Under the pieces are notes generated by a model. It did not search any database, was not told the DNA's origin, and saw only the letters and a list, made by a program, of their open reading frames with translations. 64,000 nucleotides of DNA, from contig CBDCVY010000013.1 of NCBI GenBank assembly GCA_965223245.1, forward strand, positions 2,604,001-2,668,000. The letters are read 5' to 3'. Positions within the stretch are counted from its first letter, which is position 1. Each line of letters begins with the position of its first letter. This DNA is from CBDCVY01 sp965223245. Its GTDB lineage: Bacteria > Nitrospinota > Nitrospinia > Nitrospinales > Nitrospinaceae. Positions 36,966-45,393 of this stretch are shown in pieces. The translations under genes were made by a program, and so were the position numbers.

Positions 36966-39485
36966 ATGAAGTCATTAAAATTTTCAGCGGCAATTTTGGT
37001 TGCCGGAATTCTTCTTTTTAGTGGTGTCATCCACTCGTGGGCACAAACCATTTCCGGAATGGCATCTATTCAGGAAGCCACTCAATCGGGAAAGAAAGTT
37101 CGAGTCATTGTACGGCTTAAACAATCTTCGGAGACCACATTGGAAGGGGCGCGGTCGGCCTTTTCCTCTACCATGTCTGCCGCCGGAGTCCAAAACGCAC
37201 AAGCTATTAAAGGTTCAGATTTAATGGTTTTGACTATCAATGAACAGGAACGCCAAGCACTGGAAGCCAGCGGACAAGTAACCCAGGTGTTCGAGGACAA
37301 ACCCTATCCTCCCGCTTTATTTATAAGCGTGCCACATATTCAAGGAGACAAAGTCTGGGATTTGGGTTTTACGGGGGACGGGCAAACCATCGCCATTTTA
37401 GATTCCGGGGTGGACAGCAGTCATCCGTTTTTACAAAATAAAGTCGTAAAAGAAGCCTGTTTTTCCAGTACCGACCCAGATGAGGGCTCTGCTTCAGTTT
37501 GTCCAAACGGACAAGACGAACAAATCGGTTCCGGTGCGGGAGTGCCCTGCCCCGATTCCAATTTAGTCGCTTGTGAACACGGAACCCATGTCGCAGGGAT
37601 TGCTGCAGGAAAAGGCAGTGACTTCTCAGGAGTGGCCAAAGATGCCAAAATAATTTCCATTCAGGTGTTTTCCAAGTTCACGGATCAACCGGGAGGTCCT
37701 TCCAATTGCCAGGAAAGTGATAGACCGTCACCCTGCATGCTCACTTTTCCTTCCGATCAGATCAAGGCATTGGAGCATGTGCGCGAATTGGCCAATACGA
37801 TGGAAATTTCGTCAGCCAATTTGAGTTTGGGCGGATCCAAGTTTGTTTCCCATTGTGATTTCCACCCTATGAAAGATTCCATTGATGAACTGCGAGGTTT
37901 AGATATCGCAACCATTATCGCGTCCGGAAATGAATTCCATACCGATGGTGTGGGAGTGCCTTCCTGCATCTCAACGGCTATATCGGTTGGGGCCACCACA
38001 AAATTTGTCGACAGCGTCGCTGAATTTTCCAATAGTTCTCCGCTAATCGACTTGTTGGCTCCAGGCACAAATATGCGATCATCTATTCCCGGCGGTCAGT
38101 TTTTGAATAAAGACGGTACGTCTATGGCCACTCCCATGGTCGCAGGTGCTTGGGCCGTGCTGATGTCCCAGAAGCCTTCGGCAAAAGTTTCTGAAATTGA
38201 GCAAGTTTTAAAATCGACAGGAACCCCTGTCAACGATAACCGCAATAACGTGACCAAACCTCGCATTGATATTCTCAAAGCTTCACAGGCGATTGGCGGA
38301 AACATAAATACTGCGGATATGTCTCTGGAGTTGAAAGGAAGCCCCAGCCAGGTATCTCCCGGGCAGGATGTGGCCTACACCTACACGATCAAAAACGTGG
38401 GCACCAAGGAAGGGTCAGCTCGATTGGTGAGCACAATCCCACCGGAGATCGAGTTTAAATCCGTATCGATTGGCAGTTGTAAAGACACACCTCAAAACGT
38501 AGCCTGCGAAGTGTTTACCATTCAACCGCAGGCACAAAAAGAAGTGATCATGAATTTCACAGTCAAACAAACTTCAGCCACCCAGATCAATCATAAGGCT
38601 GAGCTTCTAAGTCATCAAAATGATCCAAATCTGGAAAATAATAAGGCTTCGATACAAACTGCCGTGGTATCGACTCCCGGACCCAACGATCCAATCTGTG
38701 CATCTCCGGACATCAACATTACGGATAATGATACAAATGGTGTATCCAGTGTAGTGAATGTTGCCAATTCCTCTTCTGCATCTAACCTGAAAGTGAAGTT
38801 GGAAGTGGATCACAGCTGGGTGGGAGATCTTAAGGCGACCCTGGAGCATGTTCCGACCAATACGGTGATCACGTTGCTGGATCGACCGGGACTGGCTTCG
38901 ACCGCTTTTGGCTGTGACAAAAATAACATCGATGTCACCTTCGATGATTCTACTTCTGAGGAAGCGAATTCAGCCTGCGACACGCCGACCGCTATCAGCG
39001 GGGACTTGAAACCGGTTGGAACGCTCTCTACATTTTCCGGTATCGATACTTCAGGCGAATGGAAACTCAATATCGCCGATTTGGATGCAACCGAAACCGG
39101 TAAACTTAAGAAGTGGTGTCTCGAAATGGAAAAATCGGGTGATCTGCCACAAGTGGCGATTGCTCCGGCTCCCACGAAGGGAAATATTCAAAGCGCCGAC
39201 CAGGAAGATAAATATGAGTTTACCATTCAGCAACAAGGCGATTACCAGGTGGTGGTCACCGGAAACCCGCAGGTTCAAGTCTCGGTCAGTTCGAAAGACA
39301 ACCCGGACTCACCGGTGGCTTCCGGCAATAACCAAACGCTGATCTCTGCTTTAGGAGCCGGTGTGTATCATTTAACCGTCACTCCAAAAGACAACCAGCA
39401 AACAGGAGACTATCAGCTGCAAGTGCACTCGCTCAGTAAGAGCGGCACCTCAGTGGCCGGATTGTCTCCTGCTGCAGGTCAGTAA
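36966..39485 (+). CDS. Secreted multidomain subtilisin-like protease (S8)
   Basis: 839 residues with signal peptide 1-26 (FSAAILVAGILLFSGVIHSW). An I9 propeptide covers about 38-110 (KKVRVIVRLK ... AIKGSDLMVLTI ... VTQVFEDKPYPP). The S8 catalytic domain has IAILDSGVDSSHP (Asp about 145), EHGTHVAGIAAG (His about 206), ASGNE (Asn about 319) and GTSMATPMVAG (Ser about 385), with many Cys residues likely forming disulfides. Next come a DUF11-like beta-sandwich (about 450-560), a proprotein-convertase P domain (about 570-715, VDHSWVGDLKATLEH) and a pre-peptidase C-terminal-like domain (about 725-820). The next gene, one base later, encodes a free copy of its propeptide. Confidence 0.95.
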   Translation: MKSLKFSAAILVAGILLFSGVIHSWAQTISGMASIQEATQSGKKVRVIVRLKQSSETTLEGARSAFSSTMSAAGVQNAQAIKGSDLMVLTINEQERQALEASGQVTQVFEDKPYPPALFISVPHIQGDKVWDLGFTGDGQTIAILDSGVDSSHPFLQNKVVKEACFSSTDPDEGSASVCPNGQDEQIGSGAGVPCPDSNLVACEHGTHVAGIAAGKGSDFSGVAKDAKIISIQVFSKFTDQPGGPSNCQESDRPSPCMLTFPSDQIKALEHVRELANTMEISSANLSLGGSKFVSHCDFHPMKDSIDELRGLDIATIIASGNEFHTDGVGVPSCISTAISVGATTKFVDSVAEFSNSSPLIDLLAPGTNMRSSIPGGQFLNKDGTSMATPMVAGAWAVLMSQKPSAKVSEIEQVLKSTGTPVNDNRNNVTKPRIDILKASQAIGGNINTADMSLELKGSPSQVSPGQDVAYTYTIKNVGTKEGSARLVSTIPPEIEFKSVSIGSCKDTPQNVACEVFTIQPQAQKEVIMNFTVKQTSATQINHKAELLSHQNDPNLENNKASIQTAVVSTPGPNDPICASPDINITDNDTNGVSSVVNVANSSSASNLKVKLEVDHSWVGDLKATLEHVPTNTVITLLDRPGLASTAFGCDKNNIDVTFDDSTSEEANSACDTPTAISGDLKPVGTLSTFSGIDTSGEWKLNIADLDATETGKLKKWCLEMEKSGDLPQVAIAPAPTKGNIQSADQEDKYEFTIQQQGDYQVVVTGNPQVQVSVSSKDNPDSPVASGNNQTLISALGAGVYHLTVTPKDNQQTGDYQLQVHSLSKSGTSVAGLSPAAGQ

Positions 39486-39486
39486 C

Positions 39487-39921
39487 ATGAATTTGCGATA
39501 CTGGACTTCCGGGATAGTGATTTGCCTGGTGATGGGCGTCTCCCCAGCCATTAACGCAGATCACTTTCCGGAGCCTATCGTGAATAAAAAATCGAAAGCC
39601 CTGGAGTTGCAAATTGAATCTTTGCGCGCCAAACTCCAGGATAAAAAGACGGTGCGCGTCTTAGTCAAATTGAAAAAAGAATCAGGGGAGGAGACTATTT
39701 CTCCCCCGGTTCCTTCACCACCTGGCTCTCTTTCGAAAGCGCAGGAAAGTTTTGTGCAGCAAGTGGCAGGCCACGGGGTGAAATCTCTGGAACCCCTGAA
39801 AGGGACCTCACTGGTGGTGATGACCATCACGCAAGAAGGATTAGACCGAGTGATCGCCACCCAACAGGTTCAAACCATCCACGAAGACAGCCCGCAACAA
39901 CCGTTTGGGTTGTCGCGGTGA
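39487..39921 (+). CDS. Exported free-standing I9 propeptide-like protein
   Basis: 144 residues: signal peptide (SGIVICLVMGVSPAINA), a charged helix (LELQIESLRAKLQDK) and a domain that lines up with the propeptide of the protease directly upstream: KTVRVLVKLK against KKVRVIVRLK, PLKGTSLVVMTI against AIKGSDLMVLTI, VQTIHEDSPQQP against VTQVFEDKPYPP. The ATG starts one base after the protease stop, so the two are co-translated. There is no protease domain. Inferred role: trans-acting folding chaperone or inhibitor of the secreted subtilase in the periplasm. Confidence 0.85.
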   Translation: MNLRYWTSGIVICLVMGVSPAINADHFPEPIVNKKSKALELQIESLRAKLQDKKTVRVLVKLKKESGEETISPPVPSPPGSLSKAQESFVQQVAGHGVKSLEPLKGTSLVVMTITQEGLDRVIATQQVQTIHEDSPQQPFGLSR

Positions 39922-39985
39922 GGGAAGATTTTTCAAGAAACGAGCCTTTTAAAAAATATCTATTCTATTTTCCCTAACTTCAGAA

Positions 39986-40741
39986 TTAGGACCTTTTTTG
40001 ACAAAATTGTATTGCCTTTTGCCAAGCCATTCCTTTTTTCCGGTTAGTCGTAAAACAGGAAATTCTTTTTCTCGAATTACTGGTGCCTTGGCATAAATTC
40101 ATCGCATGCTTTTTTTGCCATTTACGATTCCCCTTCCTCAATTCAACTTTCTCAGACATTACGAACTTTATACAATTTCCCGGCTCTTCATATCTGTTGG
40201 CACCCGAACATAACCTTGATAATTCTTTATTATTCCAGGTTAATTTGTTTCCTCGTACTTTAGAAATATTTTTCTGAATATACTGAGAACAAGCATCCAA
40301 TGTTTTATTTGGAATTGGTTTACTTCTGGAGGCATTCCTTCTGGAGCCAGGTTTTTTGAATTGGCAACCGCTTATGGCAGTTTTAAACGGTTTTCCTTTT
40401 TTAACGGCCCAGAGGAAACAATCAATGGTATGCCTTGCATCACTGGTTCCCTGACATAAACGTCTTGCATTGACAGGTTCCCATTGCCCCCCTTCCTTTC
40501 TTCTGACTTTTCCGGCCATGACCATTGAGAAACATTTTTTGGGCTCCGAAGGTTTGAAAGTACCGCGGCAAAAATTCAATAACTCTTTTCTGTCCCACTT
40601 TTTATTCCCTTTATGATCCCTGGCCACTTTTCCCTGAATTTGGTTAAAACACTCTTTTTCCGGACTAGAACCGGATTTAGCGAATGCGATTGTACTGAAA
40701 ACCAAAATAAATCCCAATGTAATAATTAAAATTTTATTCAT
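39986..40741 (-). CDS. Exported cysteine-repeat protein
   Basis: Start at 40741 (GAGAG 6 bases upstream), about 251 residues, signal peptide ILIITLGFILVFSTIAFA. The mature protein is basic and built from two superrepeats of about 100 residues (about 30-130 and 150-250). Each contains three Cys-pair units: CFxxV.....W....LCxGT twice, then ARHTIDCF/RKRISCF with a closing Cys. About 12 cysteines suggest a disulfide-rich periplasmic or surface protein. No family was recognised. It is convergent with the protease/propeptide operon. Confidence 0.8.
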   Translation of the reverse strand: MNKILIITLGFILVFSTIAFAKSGSSPEKECFNQIQGKVARDHKGNKKWDRKELLNFCRGTFKPSEPKKCFSMVMAGKVRRKEGGQWEPVNARRLCQGTSDARHTIDCFLWAVKKGKPFKTAISGCQFKKPGSRRNASRSKPIPNKTLDACSQYIQKNISKVRGNKLTWNNKELSRLCSGANRYEEPGNCIKFVMSEKVELRKGNRKWQKKHAMNLCQGTSNSRKRISCFTTNRKKGMAWQKAIQFCQKRS

Positions 40742-40834
40742 TATCGACTCTCTCATGAATTTTTTGACAAAGCATCGGCAAATGGAAATAAAAAATTGAA
40801 TGGATCCTTAACAATCCATCTGCAAACTTCTTTT

Positions 40835-42049
40835 CTACAAATGGCCGGTGGATGCAACAAGGACTCCTGCAAAATAACCACCAAAATCAAAAAATTGAGT
40901 ACGCTCCGATAGCTGGTTGCACTTTTCGCATTTACCAGCAGCGGCCCTTTCAATAGCTTCTTCCAAAATTCGATTAACCCGGATGTGAATGGTCGCATCA
41001 TCATCAACAATATCGTCATTATGAAGCTTCAGTCGAGACTCTGAAGTAATAGAACCCATGGCAATCTCGCTAATCACATGATCCTTACTTTCCAGTTCAC
41101 TGGTTTCACAGGATGCACCCTCGAACATTTTTGCTGAGCTATTCACTACGGTCAAAGGAGTTCCAGGTAATAAACTCGCCCTTACGTCTAATTCCACACG
41201 CACTTCATTACCTACGCAAAACACAAATTGAGTTTCATCACTGGTTTGGCTTTCAGTAAGATCAAACGTAGCCGTAAAATCACGACTCCCGGTTTCGTTA
41301 TCCGCACCCACTTCTCCATCTACGATGTTAATAGTGGCGTCGACTTGTAATTTCGCAGGAAAGACGTTGTCAAATGGACCATAAACGTTTCGAATTCCGG
41401 CTATATCCAAGGGACTTAACTGATCAATAAAAAAATTGGCATTGGGAGAGCAATAGTTCATTATCGACATCGAATCATAAGAAGTGATATAGAATGTTGG
41501 ATCTGTCCCCTGATGAGCTCGACCGCAGTTAAAACGATCCGTCCGATTGTGCTCATGTGCAAAACCCAGCGCATGACCAAACTCATGAATGGCCACGGTT
41601 TTGGTCTCGCTCTCCGTCGGAAAAACAGCAAAGTTTAAGACCATCCCATCTTCTTTCTTATTCAGCAATCGTCCCAATTTTTTGACGTGAGGCCAGTCAT
41701 CGTCACCGGGAGAGGCTGCTGAGTTTCTGCCAATTTTAATTCTGATGCCATCCGATGTGCTGGTACATTTTTCCCATCCAGTGAAATTGATTGATGAAAC
41801 TTCCTCCCAAGTGTTTTCAATGGATTCTCTAACCCAATCCTGATGCATTCTGTCGCCTGGTTGTGGATTTTCCCAACAAACCGAAATCAGTAAACGATCC
41901 CAAAGTGTATCTGCATGGGTCAACTTTCCTCTGGCGGCTCCAACACTTTCCTCTTCGTCGGCTTGAGCTATTCCGGAAAAAAGAACTCCAACAAGAAATC
42001 CACAAAGGATCAAAATACCTGTGACCAAGTTGTTTTTTTTATTTGGCAT
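40835..42049 (-). CDS. Exported zinc metalloprotease (metzincin type)
   Basis: 404 residues with signal peptide (ILILCGFLVGVLFSGIAQA). The zinc site HEFGHALGFAHEHNR (about 153-167) fits HExxHxxGxxH of metzincins (astacin/matrixin-like), with the Met-turn SIMNYCSPN at about 196. The catalytic domain covers about 35-235 (VRESIENTWEEVSSINFTGW at the start). The C-terminal 160 residues form a beta-sandwich-like domain (VEVGADNETGSRDF... region) plus a helix and a CEKCNQL motif. Predicted to act in the periplasm or outside; the substrate is unknown. Part of the secreted-protease block at 37-42 kb. Confidence 0.9.
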   Translation of the reverse strand: MPNKKNNLVTGILILCGFLVGVLFSGIAQADEEESVGAARGKLTHADTLWDRLLISVCWENPQPGDRMHQDWVRESIENTWEEVSSINFTGWEKCTSTSDGIRIKIGRNSAASPGDDDWPHVKKLGRLLNKKEDGMVLNFAVFPTESETKTVAIHEFGHALGFAHEHNRTDRFNCGRAHQGTDPTFYITSYDSMSIMNYCSPNANFFIDQLSPLDIAGIRNVYGPFDNVFPAKLQVDATINIVDGEVGADNETGSRDFTATFDLTESQTSDETQFVFCVGNEVRVELDVRASLLPGTPLTVVNSSAKMFEGASCETSELESKDHVISEIAMGSITSESRLKLHNDDIVDDDATIHIRVNRILEEAIERAAAGKCEKCNQLSERTQFFDFGGYFAGVLVASTGHL

Positions 42050-42084
42050 AATGTAAAGAAGGGTTGAAGTATTAATAATAAAGA

Positions 42085-42114
42085 AAGGCTTAATGGAAAA
42101 AAAACTGAAGCCTT
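42085..42114 (-). terminator. Probable intrinsic terminator behind the gene at 42124
   Basis: AAGGCTT (42085-42091) pairs with AAGCCTT (42108-42114). On the minus strand the stem is followed by TCTTTATTATT, 10 bases past the stop codon. The stem is short and the loop (16 bases) long. Confidence 0.45.
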
Positions 42115-42123
42115 CCCTTTTCC

Positions 42124-42492
42124 CTAAGGTCGAATATGGATTTCTTTTAATTTGCCATTGGTAGATTTTGGAGAACTGGCTTCATAAGAAATCCAAAACT
42201 GTTTTTTTGCCATTAGGCCGGCTAATGCCATAGATTGAACGCGATTCACTCCGGAGGTCCCAAATTCGGTTTCGCTCACATTGAGGGCTCGATGTTCACC
42301 CGCTTTGACCACACCGCCCTTTCCGGTAAATTTGAAATCGATTGTGATGCCTTTTTTGGGAGAATTCTCTTGCTTTATTTTTACAATAGTTACATTGGCA
42401 TAACCTGAGTAAGTTCCAGCAACAGAAATGGTAGAAAAAATAAAACAAATGCAAATACTAACTACAGTTCCTAAGACAGCTTTTTTCAACAT
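42124..42492 (-). CDS. Small exported protein of unknown function
   Basis: Start at 42492, with a strong AAGGAGG 6 bases upstream. 122 residues with signal peptide (AVLGTVVSICICFIFSTISVAG). The mature part is a small beta-rich domain (YSGYANVTIVKIKQE, ITIDFKFTGKGGVV) ending KEIHIRP. No family was recognised; probably periplasmic. Confidence 0.75.
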   Translation of the reverse strand: MLKKAVLGTVVSICICFIFSTISVAGTYSGYANVTIVKIKQENSPKKGITIDFKFTGKGGVVKAGEHRALNVSETEFGTSGVNRVQSMALAGLMAKKQFWISYEASSPKSTNGKLKEIHIRP

Positions 42493-42646
42493 AACCAACC
42501 TCCTTATGTTTAATTAAATTCAAAATAATAAAAATCTCGTTTTAAATCAGAAATTTAGCTTTGTAACCTCACCTCATCCCTGCAGTGAGGTTTCGGGAAG
42601 CTTCCTGGTTATACACACTGTCGGGAATTGCAATTTAATTTTGAGT

Positions 42647-42727
42647 CTAATTGAATTGCCCTATGGTGTAGGAAAAAGTAAGCAGTAAAAAGATCCAAAG
42701 GGAAATAAAAATAAGTTTGCGAACCAT
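42647..42727 (-). CDS. 26-residue hydrophobic micro-ORF
   Basis: ATG at 42727 with AGGAG 6 bases upstream; encodes MVRKLIFISLWIFLLLTFSY and six further residues, essentially one membrane helix or a bare signal peptide. Either a small membrane protein or the leftover start of a decayed exported-protein gene. The good ribosome binding site is the only support. Confidence 0.3.
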   Translation of the reverse strand: MVRKLIFISLWIFLLLTFSYTIGQFN

Positions 42728-42880
42728 TCGTTTCTCCTGCACCAATGAAGGTTAATTACTCTCCAAAAACTGCCCGCAGCGATGAACCTTAGTTTTAAAT
42801 TTTTCATAATTATTCTCTTATCCAACAAATTTAGATCAAATATATTATGGGCAAATATCACCTTTAATGGTTTTATGGAT

Positions 42881-43519
42881 TCACTTATCTTTATTAATAA
42901 AGTCGTCTTTAAATATGTGATTATTCAAGGATGGATTCCTGAAAACCTCAGAATTGGAAGCAGGGGTATTTACAATTATGCTTGAATGATTATTTTCTTC
43001 ATTACTCTCCTTCACTTGACAGTGAGGTTCAGAAAACTCTATCCCACCACAATAATCCACAAAGATAGTGATTTTATTCACCGGAAGTTCGTTACCTGCT
43101 ATTCGCAATGAACGAACACCGACTCTTCCAGAAACGGTTGTGCTGGCGCCTGGTTCTAAACCTGCAATCTTAGGATAGGTACGACTGGCTTGACCCGGAA
43201 CTGTAAAGGGAGTGCCGGCATCCGGTTGTCCTTGCCGCGAAACTTCAGCACCTAATCGAATCTGTTGATTTACCGGGAATTTACCCCGATTACTCACAAC
43301 CACTTGCACAGGTAAGTAATCCAACCCATCAACCGATGTTTTATCTCCTGTTATTTCTATGTTGCTAACAATTAAATCCGAAAAAAACTTATCTGAATCG
43401 GTGAAAAATTTTGAAACAGATCCAAAAGAAGAGGGTCGGTCCTCAATTAATTTTATTTTAAAGCCAAGGAAAAAAATGCTGAGAATGCAAATTAGTAAAA
43501 AGGTATTTAGTTTATTCAT
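42881..43519 (-). CDS. Exported CARDB-like Ig-fold protein
   Basis: 212 residues with a signal or anchor segment (TFLLICILSIFFLGF). The centre looks like a CARDB/Ig-like adhesion module: LIVSNIEITGDKTS, YLPVQVVVSNRGKFPVNQ, IRLGAEVSRQG, GLEPGASTTVSGRV, and ITIFVDYCGGIEFSEPHCQV with a likely disulfide, then ESNEENN. The tail is Asn/Lys-rich. Such domains act in surface binding; no partner is evident. Confidence 0.75.
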   Translation of the reverse strand: MNKLNTFLLICILSIFFLGFKIKLIEDRPSSFGSVSKFFTDSDKFFSDLIVSNIEITGDKTSVDGLDYLPVQVVVSNRGKFPVNQQIRLGAEVSRQGQPDAGTPFTVPGQASRTYPKIAGLEPGASTTVSGRVGVRSLRIAGNELPVNKITIFVDYCGGIEFSEPHCQVKESNEENNHSSIIVNTPASNSEVFRNPSLNNHIFKDDFINKDK

Positions 43520-43630
43520 GATTGAATTCCTTCATAGAGATTCTTTGCTAAAAATTTTATTAAACAACTCATTAAATCCAGAGAAAGCAAAAACAAAATT
43601 GGCGATCCATACTTTCTAAAAATTTTTTGA

Positions 43631-45049
43631 CTAAAAATCCTCAAACAAACTGCCTGCGACCCAATCATGTTCTCCACCTGCAGTTCTACCTACTCCGCCG
43701 CTGACACTGGATTCGATTCCATTTGCTAAATTTTTATCTCCCCCGCTCACACTAGATTCGGCAGCTGCTGCTGTATTCTCACTTCCCCCACTAACACTTG
43801 AAAATGATCCACTAGCTGTATTGTCATGTCCACCACTGACACTAGAACTTAGGTCTGAAGCTGTGTTTCCCGCTCCCCCACTGACACTTGAATAGGATCC
43901 AGTAGCCATGTTATTACTTCCTCCACTGACACTGGCCATGTTTCCATCGGCAGTGTTTCCAGTTCCTCCACTGACACTCGCTCCATGATGAATGGCATCA
44001 TTACCTATTCCCCCACTGACACTTGTATACTGTGCACCAGCTGTATTATGTAATCCTCCACTGACACTGGCATAAGCGCCGGAAGTTGCCAGGTTTTCAT
44101 TTCCTCCGGAAACACTGGCATACGGCGTATTGATCCAGTTGTCTTTGGCCACAACGAGTCCACCAAAGCTGGTGTAGTTGTGACCGTGACCGATTACTAC
44201 ATTGTGTGAACCGGATTTATCTGTTGCGGGAGTACCGTCACCGTTATAAGGATTAATGTGCTCGTTATAACCGACAATGAGGTTTCCCAATCCATTGACC
44301 GATCCGCTGTTGCTGTCCGGATCAGAAGGATTCCCATTAGTGGCACCAAGACCGTTGCGGATATGAAAATTCATTCCTTCTAAAATAAGCTGGGAACCAT
44401 TCCGCGTTAGATTGGCCAACAAATTTTCCAGATAGGCCACCCGTTCTTCCAAGGTTTGACCACTGGTGGTGTAGGTCACTTCCAAAGTTGGTGCCGGTCC
44501 CTGCGATTCGTTGGAATCCATGACAATGCCGTTATTGGTGCCGCCGGTGCGGAGGATCAGGCCATTATTGGGAATCGATCCGTCAACCCAGCCCTGCACC
44601 AACGCCACACCACTGGCGTTCAATGCGCTGGTCCCCACACCCGACGTAAACGGCGGCACCGTTGCAAGTACCGTCGGGCCCTGATCGAGGTCATTCCAAT
44701 CTACTGTTGCTTCCGACCAGGCTGAATCCTGCGAATAAAAGTTATAAACTCCGGAACTGTTGTTGGTGTAATTGAACGAAACCGATGCACCGGTCACCGT
44801 CGCGCTGGCGGGAATGGAAGAAATATCCCATTGCACAATAGTGACAATTTCTCCGTAGGAACCGTTATCCGGATCCTGACTCACCCCATCGGCCAGCAAC
44901 ACCGTTTCGCTGCCATAGTTTTTGCTGGGCGACGAACTCCGCGCATAACTGTCTTCCGCGTTGGTGAAGGTATCGGTAACGGCAAGAGCCGGCGAGTTGA
45001 AAAGAAAAAGGATAAAAGCGGTGAAGAAATAATGAAAGCTCTTAGGCAT
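43631..45049 (-). CDS. DNRLRE plus YadA-head-like exported surface protein A
   Basis: 472 residues with signal peptide (FFTAFILFLFNSPALA). Residues about 24-200 form a DNRLRE/CBM96-like jelly roll (DTFTNAEDSYARSSSPSKNY, VQWDISSIPASATVTGASV, VDWNDL). A short coil (LEERVAYLENLLANL) precedes NFHIRNGLGATNG and GNLIVGYNE, then about 11 SSVSGGxxNxAxG head-type repeats. It ends HDWVAGSLFEDF, shared with the paralogue at 49916 (NDWVAGSLFENF). A YadA anchor is missing. The ribosome binding site is buried in a hairpin (45054-45093). Convergent/divergent placement flanks the LuxR operon. Confidence 0.88.
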   Translation of the reverse strand: MPKSFHYFFTAFILFLFNSPALAVTDTFTNAEDSYARSSSPSKNYGSETVLLADGVSQDPDNGSYGEIVTIVQWDISSIPASATVTGASVSFNYTNNSSGVYNFYSQDSAWSEATVDWNDLDQGPTVLATVPPFTSGVGTSALNASGVALVQGWVDGSIPNNGLILRTGGTNNGIVMDSNESQGPAPTLEVTYTTSGQTLEERVAYLENLLANLTRNGSQLILEGMNFHIRNGLGATNGNPSDPDSNSGSVNGLGNLIVGYNEHINPYNGDGTPATDKSGSHNVVIGHGHNYTSFGGLVVAKDNWINTPYASVSGGNENLATSGAYASVSGGLHNTAGAQYTSVSGGIGNDAIHHGASVSGGTGNTADGNMASVSGGSNNMATGSYSSVSGGAGNTASDLSSSVSGGHDNTASGSFSSVSGGSENTAAAAESSVSGGDKNLANGIESSVSGGVGRTAGGEHDWVAGSLFEDF

Positions 45050-45053
45050 AATC

Positions 45054-45093
45054 CCCTCCTCAAGGTATATATTTTTCTGAGGAATTTAGGGGA
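45054..45093 (-). promoter_or_regulatory. Hairpin covering the ribosome binding site of surface protein A
   Basis: On the minus-strand mRNA, CCCC and CCUCA pair with GGGG and UGAGG (45090-45093 with 45054-45057; 45079-45083 with 45059-45063). The Shine-Dalgarno sequence GAGGAGGGG lies in the 3' arm, 4 bases before the ATG at 45049, so the fold would block initiation. A related motif occurs at 51444-51484. Confidence 0.5.
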
Positions 45094-45393
45094 TAGAAAA
45101 CTGGAAGACAATAGCACAAAAGTGCCATTTAAATTTGCCCCACTTGTCAATAGCCCTTTTGTGTCATTTTTGGATGTTTTACCTGCATTTTCTCGTCGAG
45201 CCCGATCAGAAATAACTATTTGAAAACAAAGAGGTTATTAAAAACCAACTCCTGGTTTTACTTTTGAGTCAAGAGACCCCAATTTTTTAACGAAAAAACG
45301 GTATTCTTTCCTTTACAATCGCTTTTTCCGAAATATAATTTCATCCAAACACCAGGCTTTTCTAATTTTGAGCACCGCAGGGGAGGGGCAAAA

